Source: Clostridium sartagoforme
GTDB taxonomy: Bacteria; Bacillota; Clostridia; Clostridiales; Clostridiaceae
Length of the DNA: 64,000 nucleotides
Assembly (NCBI RefSeq): GCF_004794105.1
Contig: NZ_SRYR01000001.1
Location: 1,302,001 to 1,366,000 of the forward strand
Direction of reading: 5' to 3'
This document shows positions 27,424 through 36,309 of the stretch, piece after piece; the stretch's first letter is position 1; the number at the start of each line of letters is the position of its first letter. Made by a program: the position numbers and the translations under genes. The notes under the pieces are model-generated. The model was not told the origin of the DNA and did no database searches. It saw nothing but the letters and a program-made list of their open reading frames with translations.

Positions 27424-28042
27424 ATATACCCTCAACTAAATCAATATTTTTTATCTTGAATCCTCTTACTTGATCTATTAGAGATTCTGTATTTACACTT
27501 TTATCTATAACTAATAATTTGTTATCTTCTATTAAACTAATAGTTTTAAAAACTTCATCTTCACTATTCACAATAACGGAGTTAATTACATATCCCTTTT
27601 CTAAAGATAAAATGTGGAATATATTGTTTATTTTAAATAGCACATTAGAATCCTTTGAATTCTTAATCTCTTTTATTACTTTGTTCTTTATATAAAACTG
27701 TATAGGTTCTACAGTTAGCTCTGAAGCGTCATTAGTTAATGAAATCAAATTATTATTTCTAATTGAATATAGGTAGGCAATATTCTCCTTCTTATTGTAT
27801 TCATAACTAAATAAAAAGTTATCTTTATCAGAAAAATCTTCATTTATCTTTTTTTTAATAAAATCACCTATTCCTGTATTACTAGAATTAAACCCATATT
27901 TCTTAATTAAAAGTATTTGTGATAAAAATATAATTCTCCTTTTTCTTGATATATTATCTAGAAGTTCACTATAATTATTTCTATTATATTCATTACCTTT
28001 ATAAATATAGCTATCTTCATATATTCCAATATTACTAATCAT
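27401..28042 (-). CDS. Uncharacterised protein at the pilM position
   Basis: 213 residues, soluble, without signal or membrane segment. I do not recognise a family. It follows the pilin genes and precedes two small single-helix proteins, the place of pilM in pilMNO operons, but ATP-binding motifs of the actin-like PilM fold are not visible. It could be a reduced or divergent PilM. ATG 28042 follows GGAGGTT; the gene runs 23 nt into the next one. Confidence 0.7.
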   Translation of the reverse strand: MISNIGIYEDSYIYKGNEYNRNNYSELLDNISRKRRIIFLSQILLIKKYGFNSSNTGIGDFIKKKINEDFSDKDNFLFSYEYNKKENIAYLYSIRNNNLISLTNDASELTVEPIQFYIKNKVIKEIKNSKDSNVLFKINNIFHILSLEKGYVINSVIVNSEDEVFKTISLIEDNKLLVIDKSVNTESLIDQVRGFKIKNIDLVEGIYEKIYRK

Positions 28043-28045
28043 TAT

Positions 28046-28477
28046 CTAACCTCCGTAAATATATTGAGTTTTATATGTTGATGGCTTAAATTTATATCCT
28101 TTATCATTGACTTCATCTAAGCCTATATACATTTTAGATCTATCTGTCACCTTAGTAATATAGTAATTATTATTTATTTTTTCTAAAGCATAACTTTTAA
28201 ATTTTGCATTACTATTAGATATTTCTTTGCTTAAAGTAACTATATTATTTAAGGAATCAGAATTACTCTTTATTTTTATATTAAGAGTTTCTAAATACTC
28301 TTCCTCTTCAATACTTAAAGATTTTTTATCAGAAAAAGTACGATATTCATTAGTTCTTAAATGTATGTTTAAGATAAACTTTAATGATATGTTTGATATT
28401 ATAATTATTATCATAAAAATAATTATTGTTTCTACTAAGGAAAAACCTTTTTTCTTTTTAGTAACTTTTAAATGCAT
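28046..28477 (-). CDS. Prepilin-like protein with type III signal
   Basis: 143 residues. A basic leader MHLKVTKKKKG precedes FSLVETIIIFMI, so prepilin peptidase would cut after G11 and leave Glu at +5. A hydrophobic helix follows and then a polar domain. Probably a minor pseudopilin (PilX/GspK-like by position and size). ATG 28477 overlaps the previous gene by 10 nt and follows AGGTGAAG. Confidence 0.82.
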   Translation of the reverse strand: MHLKVTKKKKGFSLVETIIIFMIIIIISNISLKFILNIHLRTNEYRTFSDKKSLSIEEEEYLETLNIKIKSNSDSLNNIVTLSKEISNSNAKFKSYALEKINNNYYITKVTDRSKMYIGLDEVNDKGYKFKPSTYKTQYIYGG

Positions 28478-28908
28478 ATTATTCTTTCTTCACCTTTTTT
28501 ACTTATAATTTTTAAATAGTTTATATTTTCTTTTTTATACACCTCAAAATTTGATACATTTCTCATAAGTATATTAGTTCCATTACCTAAGTATCCATTT
28601 GTAATTATAACTATCTTATCATTACTTAACATAATCTTTTTTTCAACAATACCTTCTTTAAAATGATCGATCTTATATTTAATTATTATTTCATCACCTA
28701 TAGGTTTATCTACCACATCAATAGAAGTTATCATATCAGTTTTTAATAATCTATCTAGATTTAAAAGAGCATCATCAAAATCGTTATAGTATTTCATACC
28801 TTCTATTAATTTATTGTAATTAGTATAAGCTGCCTTTATAGTACTAAAAGCTATAGTCAAAATTATTAAATGAATAAATAAAGATATCATTACTTCAATA
28901 AGTGTCAT
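28468..28908 (-). CDS. Pilin-like protein lacking a leader peptide
   Basis: 146 residues that begin directly with MTLIEVMISLF, the N-terminus a type IV pilin would have after processing (Glu at +5). In frame upstream one can read WKKSKKA, a plausible leader, but no ATG, GTG or TTG precedes it before a stop. ATG 28908 lies 7 nt beyond the preceding stop codon with no good ribosome site, so initiation is probably by coupling. The rest resembles minor pilins of the GspJ/ComGF type. Confidence 0.75.
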   Translation of the reverse strand: MTLIEVMISLFIHLIILTIAFSTIKAAYTNYNKLIEGMKYYNDFDDALLNLDRLLKTDMITSIDVVDKPIGDEIIIKYKIDHFKEGIVEKKIMLSNDKIVIITNGYLGNGTNILMRNVSNFEVYKKENINYLKIISKKGEERIICI

Positions 28909-28915
28909 AGCTTTT

Positions 28916-29326
28916 TTACTTTTTTTCCATCCAATAAGATTTAATAAATTCCCTTTCAGCTAAAACACCCCCATTATTATCTTTAATAGTAATAGAATAT
29001 AAATAAATTTTATCTTTAAGCTTGATTTCCTTTCTTTTTAAACTAATATCATTACCTCTTTCTAGAGACATAAGAGGTTGAGTAATTAGCTTATCTAAAA
29101 TATCATTAGTGTATTTAAATGATATTTCCTCATCTAAATCACTAAATTTATAATTATATTTAGCTTCATTTTCTATAGCATAAGCTACTCTTTCAGCTTC
29201 CTCTCTTAACTTTCTATTATTTACCGCCTTAGCACTTATTATAATAATTTGACTTACGATAGTAAAAGCCATTAGAATAATTGCAAGAGAAATAATTACT
29301 TCAACTAAAGTATTACCTTTTTTCAA
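28916..29326 (-). CDS. Prepilin-like protein, minor pilin
   Basis: 136 residues starting MKKGNTLVEVIISL: a four-residue leader cut after Gly, Glu at +5, and an unusual Asn at +1 in place of Phe. The hydrophobic helix covers about 5-30. Resembles PilV/GspI-type minor pilins. The start overlaps the preceding gene by 4 nt. Confidence 0.83.
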   Translation of the reverse strand: MKKGNTLVEVIISLAIILMAFTIVSQIIIISAKAVNNRKLREEAERVAYAIENEAKYNYKFSDLDEEISFKYTNDILDKLITQPLMSLERGNDISLKRKEIKLKDKIYLYSITIKDNNGGVLAEREFIKSYWMEKK

Positions 29327-29790
29327 TCTATAATATCCCCCTCATTTTTATCATTAACCCTTATAATATCATTTCCTACGGAAACCTTTAACTCCAATGA
29401 TTTATTTAAGTAACCACTTGTAATTTTAATAGTGCCTGCTTTTGTAATAAAACCCTCTTCGCTTACTTTGTTATCTCCCTTAAAATTACTTCCTATTTCA
29501 AGATCATTTTCAAGATTAATTATCTTTTTAATTGGAGCTTTTCTATTCTCTACTGTAAAAGTAATACTTTTTCTATCTGATGCAACTAAAATATTTCCAG
29601 TAATCTCATTTTTCCTACAATAAGCCTTGCTAAAGCTCAATAAATCCCTTACCTCTAAGGTTGTACTTTCTAATTTTATTTTTTCTACAGAATTTTTGTA
29701 AAAATTATATCCCAGTGATGCTAAACTAGAGAAAATCAACATTATTGATAATACTATTATTACTTCAATAAGTGTATAACCTTTCTTCAT
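29323..29790 (-). CDS. Prepilin-like protein, GspH/ComGD type
   Basis: 155 residues starting MKKGYTLIEVIIVLS (leader MKKG, Tyr at +1, Glu at +5), a hydrophobic helix to about residue 27, then SLGYNFYKNSVEKIKLEST and a beta-rich C-terminal half, the GspH-like pattern. Overlaps the pilC-like gene by 4 nt. Confidence 0.84.
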   Translation of the reverse strand: MKKGYTLIEVIIVLSIMLIFSSLASLGYNFYKNSVEKIKLESTTLEVRDLLSFSKAYCRKNEITGNILVASDRKSITFTVENRKAPIKKIINLENDLEIGSNFKGDNKVSEEGFITKAGTIKITSGYLNKSLELKVSVGNDIIRVNDKNEGDIID

Positions 29791-30842
29791 TGAAATCCTC
29801 CATCTAATATTGCTCCAAATAAAGGTAGTATGAATATAAATAAAAAAATTACTACAAGACCTCCCATAATAACAACTGAAGCTGGTTGTAATATAGCCAT
29901 ATATCTATTAATCTTCGATATAAGTCTTTTTTCTAAGTATAGACTTAAAGATTCAAGCCTTTCATCCATGGATCCACCTTCTTCACCAAGCTTAATGATA
30001 GATTTTGTATAATTAGAATAATTACCCATTTCCCTAATAGCATCTGATATACTTTCACCCTTTAATATACTAGAGTTTAAAAAAGTAAATCTATGGACTA
30101 AATCTCTATTCTTAAAACTTGTAGATGAATAAACTAATCCATTAGATAAGTTAATTCCACTTTTGATAATTATTGATAAAATTGAAATAAATACAAACTC
30201 ATTAAATTCTTTATAAATTCCAATTTTATTTAACAACCTAGGTAATTTCTCTTTAAAAAAAGTTTTATAAAGTAAATAAGGGATTACTAATCCCCAACAT
30301 ACAAGATATACTAGAAATATAAAAGGATTATCTTTTATAAAAATTGATAGCTTATAACATAGACTAGAGATTACAGGTTCATTTATGTTTAAACTGATGT
30401 AAAAATCATGAAAACTTGGTATAACATATAAAATCATAAAAATAGCTAATAATAGACATGATACTAATATAAAAATTGGATAAGACAAAGCATTCTTTAT
30501 AGTATTTTTTATAAAGTTTATTTTATCACAATATTTTTCTACTCCAATTAGGGCTTCATAGTGATTTCCACTTTTTTCTCCCATGGAAATCATCCCTATA
30601 AAAAACTCTGGATATAAATCATCATAATTTTTAAATGCATCACTTAGGGAATTCCCCTCCAAAACTGAAAGCTTTATATTATCTATACTCTTTAAGTAAT
30701 TTTTATTTAGAGGTAACTCCTTAAGTAAGTCAAAAATTAATATTAAAGAGATACCTTCTTTATGCAAAATAGCCATATTACTAGAAATCAAGCTTAAACT
30801 GCTATAATTAAACTTATTAAATGATAATTTTATTTTCTTCAT
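29787..30842 (-). CDS. Type IV pilus/type II secretion inner-membrane platform protein (PilC/GspF family)
   Basis: 351 residues with the usual two repeats of the GspF domain, each a helical bundle (SNMAILHKEGISLILIFDLL; then ISILSIIIKSGINLSNGLVY) followed by membrane segments near 115-145, 168-192 and 322-345. ISMGEKSGNHYEAL and KLGEEGGSMDERL are the conserved E-G-x-G turns. Works with the ATPase to move pilin subunits. Overlaps the ATPase gene by 26 nt. Confidence 0.92.
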   Translation of the reverse strand: MKKIKLSFNKFNYSSLSLISSNMAILHKEGISLILIFDLLKELPLNKNYLKSIDNIKLSVLEGNSLSDAFKNYDDLYPEFFIGMISMGEKSGNHYEALIGVEKYCDKINFIKNTIKNALSYPIFILVSCLLLAIFMILYVIPSFHDFYISLNINEPVISSLCYKLSIFIKDNPFIFLVYLVCWGLVIPYLLYKTFFKEKLPRLLNKIGIYKEFNEFVFISILSIIIKSGINLSNGLVYSSTSFKNRDLVHRFTFLNSSILKGESISDAIREMGNYSNYTKSIIKLGEEGGSMDERLESLSLYLEKRLISKINRYMAILQPASVVIMGGLVVIFLFIFILPLFGAILDGGFQ

Positions 30843-32202
30843 AGTTTAATCCCTCTTCTAATAAAAAATTATTATAATCAAAATAAGTAATGTCTCCTCT
30901 TATAATTAAGTCATCTAAATTATTAATCATTTCATAGTTACTAAGCTCAATTATTTCCTGGAAAATATTTGAAATTAATTTTCTAATCTTTTCATCTATA
31001 TAAACTACAGAGCTTATAACAGTTCTTCCTTTATAGCCAGTATAGTTGCATAGACTACAACCTTTTTCTTTATAAGTCTTTATTTTTTTGTTATTTAATA
31101 AAACTTCCTTATTAACTTCTTTGCATTCACTACATAGTACTCTTATTAACCTTTGTGACACTATACCAACTATCGAATCCTTTATTAAATATTGTTTAAC
31201 TCCCATATCTTCTAACCTATAATAGACTTCTCTAGGTGTTTTAGTATGAATAGTTGAATATACCTTATGACCTGTTAAAGAAGCTGTAACTACTAAGCTC
31301 GCCGTTTCCTCATCTCTTATTTCCCCTATCATTAATATATCTGGGTCTTGCCTTAAAATGCTTCTAAGTCCATTTGCAAAGGTTATATTTGCTTTTCTAT
31401 TTAAACTAACTTGATTAATTCCCTTTATTAAAACTTCTACAGGATCTTCTATAGTTGTAATATTCACTTCACTTTTATTTATTTCTTTCAGAATAGAGTA
31501 AAGAGTTGTAGACTTTCCACTTCCTGTTGGCCCATTTATTAGAACTAACCCATTTTTTAAGGCTATTATTTTCCTAAGTTTTTCTCTTTGATTATTAGTC
31601 ATATTCAAGCTTTTTAAATCATGACTAAATATTTCTCCGTATAAAATTCTTACTACTAGCTTTTCTCCATAAGTAATGGGTATAGTCGATATCCTTAAAT
31701 CATAATTTTTTTCCTTCACAGTAACAGTTGACTTACCATCTTGTGGTCTACGCTTCTCAGTGATATCCATATTAGCTAAGATTTTAATTCTAGATAAAAG
31801 TCTTTGATATTCTATATCAGTGATTTTACAGTATGAAATTAAAATACCATCTACCCTTATTCTAATTAAAATATCATTCTTTTGAGGCTCAAAGTGGATA
31901 TCTGAAGCATAACTACCTATAGCTTCCTCCATAATTTTATCAATTAAGTTTTCTTCCTCACCTAAAAATACTTTATCAATAAGATTTTTAATGTAATTTT
32001 CATCAGTGTTAATAAATTCAATGCCTTTATTATATAGAAACTCCAGTTCGGTTTTATCGTAAGCTATATCTTCATTTCTAGCTAAAACTATAACTTTCTT
32101 ATCTTTTACAGAAACCGGAACCATACAGTTTTCCATAGCCTTAAATTTATTAATTTTTCTTGCAATTTTTAAGTCAATTTGACTAATATCAATCTTCTTC
32201 AT
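30817..32202 (-). CDS. Type IV pilus assembly ATPase (PilB/GspE family)
   Basis: 461-residue hexameric secretion ATPase, first gene of the operon. Short N-terminal domain, ASDIHFEPQ (99-107), Walker A GPTGSGKST (224-232), Asp box TTIEDPVE, Walker B DPDILMIGEIRDEET, His box STIHTKTP, and a zinc-binding set CSEC near 374-377 with CSLC near 396-399. Shorter than a standard PilB and close to ComGA in size plus the zinc domain. No PilT, major pilin or prepilin peptidase gene is in the window. Confidence 0.93.
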   Translation of the reverse strand: MKKIDISQIDLKIARKINKFKAMENCMVPVSVKDKKVIVLARNEDIAYDKTELEFLYNKGIEFINTDENYIKNLIDKVFLGEEENLIDKIMEEAIGSYASDIHFEPQKNDILIRIRVDGILISYCKITDIEYQRLLSRIKILANMDITEKRRPQDGKSTVTVKEKNYDLRISTIPITYGEKLVVRILYGEIFSHDLKSLNMTNNQREKLRKIIALKNGLVLINGPTGSGKSTTLYSILKEINKSEVNITTIEDPVEVLIKGINQVSLNRKANITFANGLRSILRQDPDILMIGEIRDEETASLVVTASLTGHKVYSTIHTKTPREVYYRLEDMGVKQYLIKDSIVGIVSQRLIRVLCSECKEVNKEVLLNNKKIKTYKEKGCSLCNYTGYKGRTVISSVVYIDEKIRKLISNIFQEIIELSNYEMINNLDDLIIRGDITYFDYNNFLLEEGLNYEENKIII

Positions 32203-32337
32203 TTAATCACCATTAGAATTATGGTCCATACTCTATGTTTTTAAACACAATTTAGAAATTTTTAACAATTAAAATCACTATTTAATATTAACTACTATAA
32301 ATTTTATAGATTTAGAAATTCTAAAATCTATAATACA

Positions 32338-32375
32338 AAAAAACTGCTATAAATTTAATTAGCAGTTTTTATTTT
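32338..32375. terminator. Bidirectional terminator-like hairpin
   Basis: AAACTGCT (32341-32348) pairs with AGCAGTTT (32361-32368), with T-runs on both strands. On the minus strand it would stop transcription from the lipoprotein gene before the pilus operon. Confidence 0.7.
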
Positions 32376-32431
32376 CTTAATATATATCATATATCAATAT
32401 TTTAAATTCAAATCCACATTAGTATAATTGT

Positions 32432-32470
32432 ATTAATTAAGGGACACCCCCTAGACATCCCTTAATTAAT
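32432..32470. repeat. Perfect 13-bp inverted repeat over the lipoprotein stop codon
   Basis: ATTAATTAAGGGA (32432-32444) and TCCCTTAATTAAT (32458-32470) are exact complements around a 13-nt loop. No U-tract follows, so it looks more like an mRNA 3'-end stabiliser or a protein site than a terminator. Confidence 0.6.
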
Positions 32471-33448
32471 ATCTATAAAATGATATTTACCTTCACTAGC
32501 TTCAAGTTGTGATATAGCTCCATCTACAGAAATATATAATTTTTCTGTATTTTTATCATCTCCGCCTACAAATATTATATTTCCATCTTTATCTTTAGAT
32601 AATCCTCTTTCAAGATTAATTAATTTAGGAAAATCATAAACTAATCTTTTCATTGAACCTTCACTATATTTGTACAAAGAGTAATTATTGTTTTCAAGTC
32701 TACCTAGTATATATATTCCATCTTTAGTAACTTCAACATCACTTACTTCAACTATCTTATCTATTGTTTCTACTATTTCACCTTTATTATTTATTACTTT
32801 TAAGAATCTTTCCTTGTTGTCTTTCTCTTGAACAATAATTAAATTTTCCTCAATAACTTCTAAATATTCTACATAGCCTATATCTAATTTAAATAATAAG
32901 TTCTCTTTCTTTTCTGGAATATTATAAGTAAAAACTCCATTATTCTTATTATTATCTATTCCGTAATATACAAGAGTATCTTCATTTATCCAATCTATTA
33001 AGTCACCAGATATTATTACATCGCTATTAAAATCAACATAAGTATTACTCTCAATATCCTTAATTTTTAAATCTAAATATCCATCCTTTACAAAATAAGA
33101 AAGGTATTTACCTTTTAAGGATACCTTAGGTGATACAATTACTTCATCTACTTCAACACTGTATTCCTTAGATGAACTATTAAGTTTAATTTCTCCCTTA
33201 TCATTAAGAACAAAAGTTCCAGACTCTTCATCATAAGAGGTTATAATATAATCTGTATCCACAAGTTCATACTTATTATCTTTTAAATTATATATCTTAT
33301 ACTCTCCAGAATTTTCAATAGCAATTGCGCCTTTTGACAGCTCAATTTTAGGTTCTTCTGGCTCAGTATTATTACAACCTATAAAAGCTATATTTATTAA
33401 AATAATAAACCCACTAAGGAAAACTTTTTTTCTCCCTTTTCTATTCAT
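32462..33448 (-). CDS. Putative lipoprotein, beta-propeller-like
   Basis: 328 residues with a basic N-terminus, a hydrophobic stretch and AFIGC (Cys25), a near-lipobox, suggesting lipid attachment outside the membrane. The mature part is a series of short strands with repeating pattern (VSLKGKYLSYFVKDG, GDLIDWINEDTLVYYG, DGIYILGRLENN), like TolB/WD-type propellers. No enzyme motif. ATG 33448 follows GAGGGAT, 11 nt after dapF, so it is cotranscribed with it. No family name is assigned. Confidence 0.75.
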   Translation of the reverse strand: MNRKGRKKVFLSGFIILINIAFIGCNNTEPEEPKIELSKGAIAIENSGEYKIYNLKDNKYELVDTDYIITSYDEESGTFVLNDKGEIKLNSSSKEYSVEVDEVIVSPKVSLKGKYLSYFVKDGYLDLKIKDIESNTYVDFNSDVIISGDLIDWINEDTLVYYGIDNNKNNGVFTYNIPEKKENLLFKLDIGYVEYLEVIEENLIIVQEKDNKERFLKVINNKGEIVETIDKIVEVSDVEVTKDGIYILGRLENNNYSLYKYSEGSMKRLVYDFPKLINLERGLSKDKDGNIIFVGGDDKNTEKLYISVDGAISQLEASEGKYHFIDIN

Positions 33449-33459
33449 TTTATCCCTCT

Positions 33460-34284
33460 TTAATTTAATACTACACCGCTGCAAATAAATGTTGCTTCTC
33501 CAGTCATAAAAACATCATCATTTACTATTTCTACTATTAGATTACCACCTAATGTAGTTATTTTAGCTTTTGATTCACAAAGCCCTAATTTATTTAAAGC
33601 TACTAAAGATGCACAGCAACCTGTTCCACAAGCCAAGGTTGCCCCAGCCCCTCTCTCCCAAGTTCTAACTTCTATGCTTTCTTTGTTATATATCTTTACT
33701 AAATTTACATTAGTATTTTCTTTAAATAAATCATACTTCTCTATTATCTTTCCATCTTCCATAGAATATTCATTATTATTATTAATTAAAATAGTATGAG
33801 GAACTCCCATTAATAATGATGTTAACTTATATCTTTTATTATTAATTTCTACAACTTCATCAATTAATTTATCCTTGTTATTAAGCTTTATATCCACACC
33901 TTTAAAACTAGGCTTCCCCATATTAACTCTTACTAAATCTACTTTATCATCTTTATTTATAAATAGCTCTGAAATTTTAACTCCATCACCAGTTTCAATA
34001 GTTATATTTTTCTTTTTAACTATTCCTTCTTCATATAAATATTTTGCAAAACATCTAATAGCATTTCCACACATATTTGCTTTAGAACCATCGCTATTTA
34101 TTATTATCATCTTAGCATCAGCTATATCAGAGTTTCTAATTATAACTAACCCATCTGCACCTATTCCAAATCTTCTGTTACAAACCTTTTTAGCAATTTC
34201 TATTTCGTCTTTTAAATAATTTTCTTCTTTATCTATTATAAAAATAAAATCATTTCCTAAGCCTTGCATCTTTATAAAATTCAT
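33460..34284 (-). CDS. dapF: Diaminopimelate epimerase
   Basis: Converts LL- to meso-diaminopimelate for lysine and peptidoglycan. 274 residues; catalytic cysteines are C72 in NMCGNAIRC and C219 in ACGTG, with MQGLGNDFI at the N-terminus. ATG 34284 follows GGGAGGGG. meso-DAP feeds MurE encoded at 48.3 kb. Divergent from rqcH. Confidence 0.96.
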   Translation of the reverse strand: MNFIKMQGLGNDFIFIIDKEENYLKDEIEIAKKVCNRRFGIGADGLVIIRNSDIADAKMIIINSDGSKANMCGNAIRCFAKYLYEEGIVKKKNITIETGDGVKISELFINKDDKVDLVRVNMGKPSFKGVDIKLNNKDKLIDEVVEINNKRYKLTSLLMGVPHTILINNNNEYSMEDGKIIEKYDLFKENTNVNLVKIYNKESIEVRTWERGAGATLACGTGCCASLVALNKLGLCESKAKITTLGGNLIVEIVNDDVFMTGEATFICSGVVLN

Positions 34285-34313
34285 AAAACCCCTCCCTTTA
34301 GCTTTATATGCCA

Positions 34314-34343
34314 TTGAAAAATGTAATTACTAAATGTTATACT
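34314..34343 (+). promoter_or_regulatory. Predicted sigma-A promoter of rqcH
   Basis: TTGAAA (34314-34319), an 18-nt spacer and TATACT (34338-34343), 35 bp before the ATG. Confidence 0.55.
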
Positions 34344-34378
34344 ATCATTATGTTATTACCAAAGAAAGGATGATACTT

Positions 34379-36103
34379 ATGGCATTGGATGGAATCTACT
34401 TATATAGTTTAGTATCTGATTTAAAAAAATCAATATTAAATTCTAAAATAGATAAAATAAATCAACCAGAAAAAGATGAAATAGTTTTAACTTTAAGGAA
34501 AGGAAGAGAAAATATTAGACTTCTAATATCTGCTTCTTCAAGATTTCCTAGAATTCATATTACTAGTATAAGTAAACCAAACCCACTTCAAGCACCTATG
34601 TTTACCATGGTAATGAGAAAATATTTAATTGGTGGAAGAATAACTAATATTCTTCAATTAAATGGTGATAGAATTATAGAACTTCATATAGAATCTACTG
34701 ATGAACTTGGATTCAATAGTAAGTATATATTAGTTGTAGAAATTATGGGAAGGCATAGTAATATAACACTTGTAAGGGATAGAGATAAAAAGGTTATGGA
34801 ATGTATTAAACACTTATCTCTAGATAAAAATACTTACAGAGTATTATATCCAGGAGTAGAATATGTATATCCTCCAACATCAAATAAGCTAAATCCTTTT
34901 GATTTTTCTTATGAAAGTTATAATTCTTATATTTTAACTAATGATATTTCTCTAGATGAAAACATTTTTTCTAATATTTTTACTGGTATTAGCAAATCAT
35001 TATCTAAGAATTTATATAAAAAATTCTCCTATGATAATAATACCATAAATAAGCAATATTTTTATAATTCATTTAAAATTTTCATAGAAAATATTGATAA
35101 TATTTTTTCTTACAAGATTTATAAAGATGAAAAATCCTTTAAAGACTTTCACTGTGTAAGCTTATTTAATTTAGATAAAGAATATCAGGAAGTTGAATTT
35201 AATAATCCTAATATATTACTTGATAGCTACTTTGCTACAAAAGATAAGCAAGATAGACTTAACAGTAGAAGTATAGATATGCAAAGACTTATTACAACTA
35301 ACATAGAAAGATGCACTAATAAAGAAAAGAAATTAAAGGATATTTTAAAGGAATGCTCTAAAAAAGACTCTTATAAGATAAAGGGTGATTTATTAACTTC
35401 TTATATCTATATGATAAAAAAAGGTGAAAAAAATATAGAGGTGTTAAATTTCTATAATGAAGAAAAGGAAGAGTATATTAAAATAGATTTAGATGAAAAT
35501 AAAAGTCCATCTGAAAATGTACAATACTATTATAAAAAATATAATAAACTAAAAAAATCAGAAGAATCTGCTATAGAGCAATTAGAAAAAAATACTGGAG
35601 AATTAGAATATCTTACCTCAGTTTTAACAAATATTATTAATTGTGAAAATTACGATGAAATAGATGAAATAAAAAAAGAACTTGTTGAAACAGGATACTT
35701 AAGATTTAAGGGAAATAATAAAAATAAAAAGTCAAAACCATCAAAGCCTATTCATCTAAAGTCTTCTGATGGAATAGATATTTATGTTGGTAAAAATAAT
35801 ATTCAAAATGATAACTTAACTTTAAAATTCGCAAATAAAAATCACTACTGGCTTCATACTAAGAATATTCCAGGATCTCATGTTATATTATGTAGTGATA
35901 ATCCTTCTGAGATAGCTCTAGAAGAAGCTGCTAGCCTAGCTGCTTATTATAGCAAAGCTAAAAATTCTAGTAAGGTACCAGTTGACTATACTAAAGTTAA
36001 GAATATTAAAAAGCCAAATGGTGCAAAACCAGGAATGGTAATTTACCATACAAACAATACAATATACGTAGAACCTAAGTGCTGTGGCACAATGGAAAAT
36101 TAA
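34379..36103 (+). CDS. rqcH: NFACT-family ribosome quality control protein RqcH
   Basis: 574 residues. The N-terminal NFACT-N domain starts ALDGIYLYSLVSDL; a coiled region (about 260-430) follows, then the NFACT-R domain with HLKSSDGIDIYVGKNNIQND and KNHYWLHTKNIPGSHVIL. In Bacillus RqcH binds stalled 50S subunits and adds poly-Ala tails; the same proteins were first called fibronectin-binding (FbpA). ATG 34379 follows AAAGGATG. The stop codon lies at the edge of a dispersed AT-rich element. Confidence 0.93.
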   Translation: MALDGIYLYSLVSDLKKSILNSKIDKINQPEKDEIVLTLRKGRENIRLLISASSRFPRIHITSISKPNPLQAPMFTMVMRKYLIGGRITNILQLNGDRIIELHIESTDELGFNSKYILVVEIMGRHSNITLVRDRDKKVMECIKHLSLDKNTYRVLYPGVEYVYPPTSNKLNPFDFSYESYNSYILTNDISLDENIFSNIFTGISKSLSKNLYKKFSYDNNTINKQYFYNSFKIFIENIDNIFSYKIYKDEKSFKDFHCVSLFNLDKEYQEVEFNNPNILLDSYFATKDKQDRLNSRSIDMQRLITTNIERCTNKEKKLKDILKECSKKDSYKIKGDLLTSYIYMIKKGEKNIEVLNFYNEEKEEYIKIDLDENKSPSENVQYYYKKYNKLKKSEESAIEQLEKNTGELEYLTSVLTNIINCENYDEIDEIKKELVETGYLRFKGNNKNKKSKPSKPIHLKSSDGIDIYVGKNNIQNDNLTLKFANKNHYWLHTKNIPGSHVILCSDNPSEIALEEAASLAAYYSKAKNSSKVPVDYTKVKNIKKPNGAKPGMVIYHTNNTIYVEPKCCGTMEN

Positions 36104-36302
36104 AAATTAAGAATGAAAAATTAATGAAAAAACTCCTCGCGGAGTTTCAAAATAATTAAAAGGGCTACTTTAAAGTAGCCCTTTTAATTAAAAACTATAA
36201 AATAAATTTTTTAGAATTTTTTCTAATTAATTTCACATAATTTGGAACAAATTACTTCCTAAATTTTTAATTATTAATTGTTAATTGTTAACTGTTAAAT
36301 GT
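36101..36302. repeat. Full-length copy of the dispersed AT-rich element
   Basis: Left arm AATTAAGAATGAAAAATTAA then TGAAAAAACTCC-TCGC-GGAGTTT; centre with a strong terminator; right arm with GGAACAAATTACTTCC and repeated TTAATTGTTAA. Related copies lie at 25.2, 25.7, 56.3 and 63.1 kb and a partial one at 39.25 kb. It fills the space between two convergent genes and touches both stop codons. Confidence 0.6.
36154..36189. terminator. Bidirectional terminator between rqcH and the methyltransferase gene
   Basis: A perfect 17-bp stem, AATTAAAAGGGCTACTT / AAGTAGCCCTTTTAATT, works for the two convergent genes on either side. Confidence 0.85.
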
Positions 36303-36309
36303 TAATTGC

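Noticed and set aside
28911..28935. A-AAA-AAG slippery heptamer at the end of a pilin gene, in phase and followed by a stop
   Set aside because: A -1 shift leads to a stop after four codons, and the next gene is in the +1 frame, so programmed fusion is not supported.
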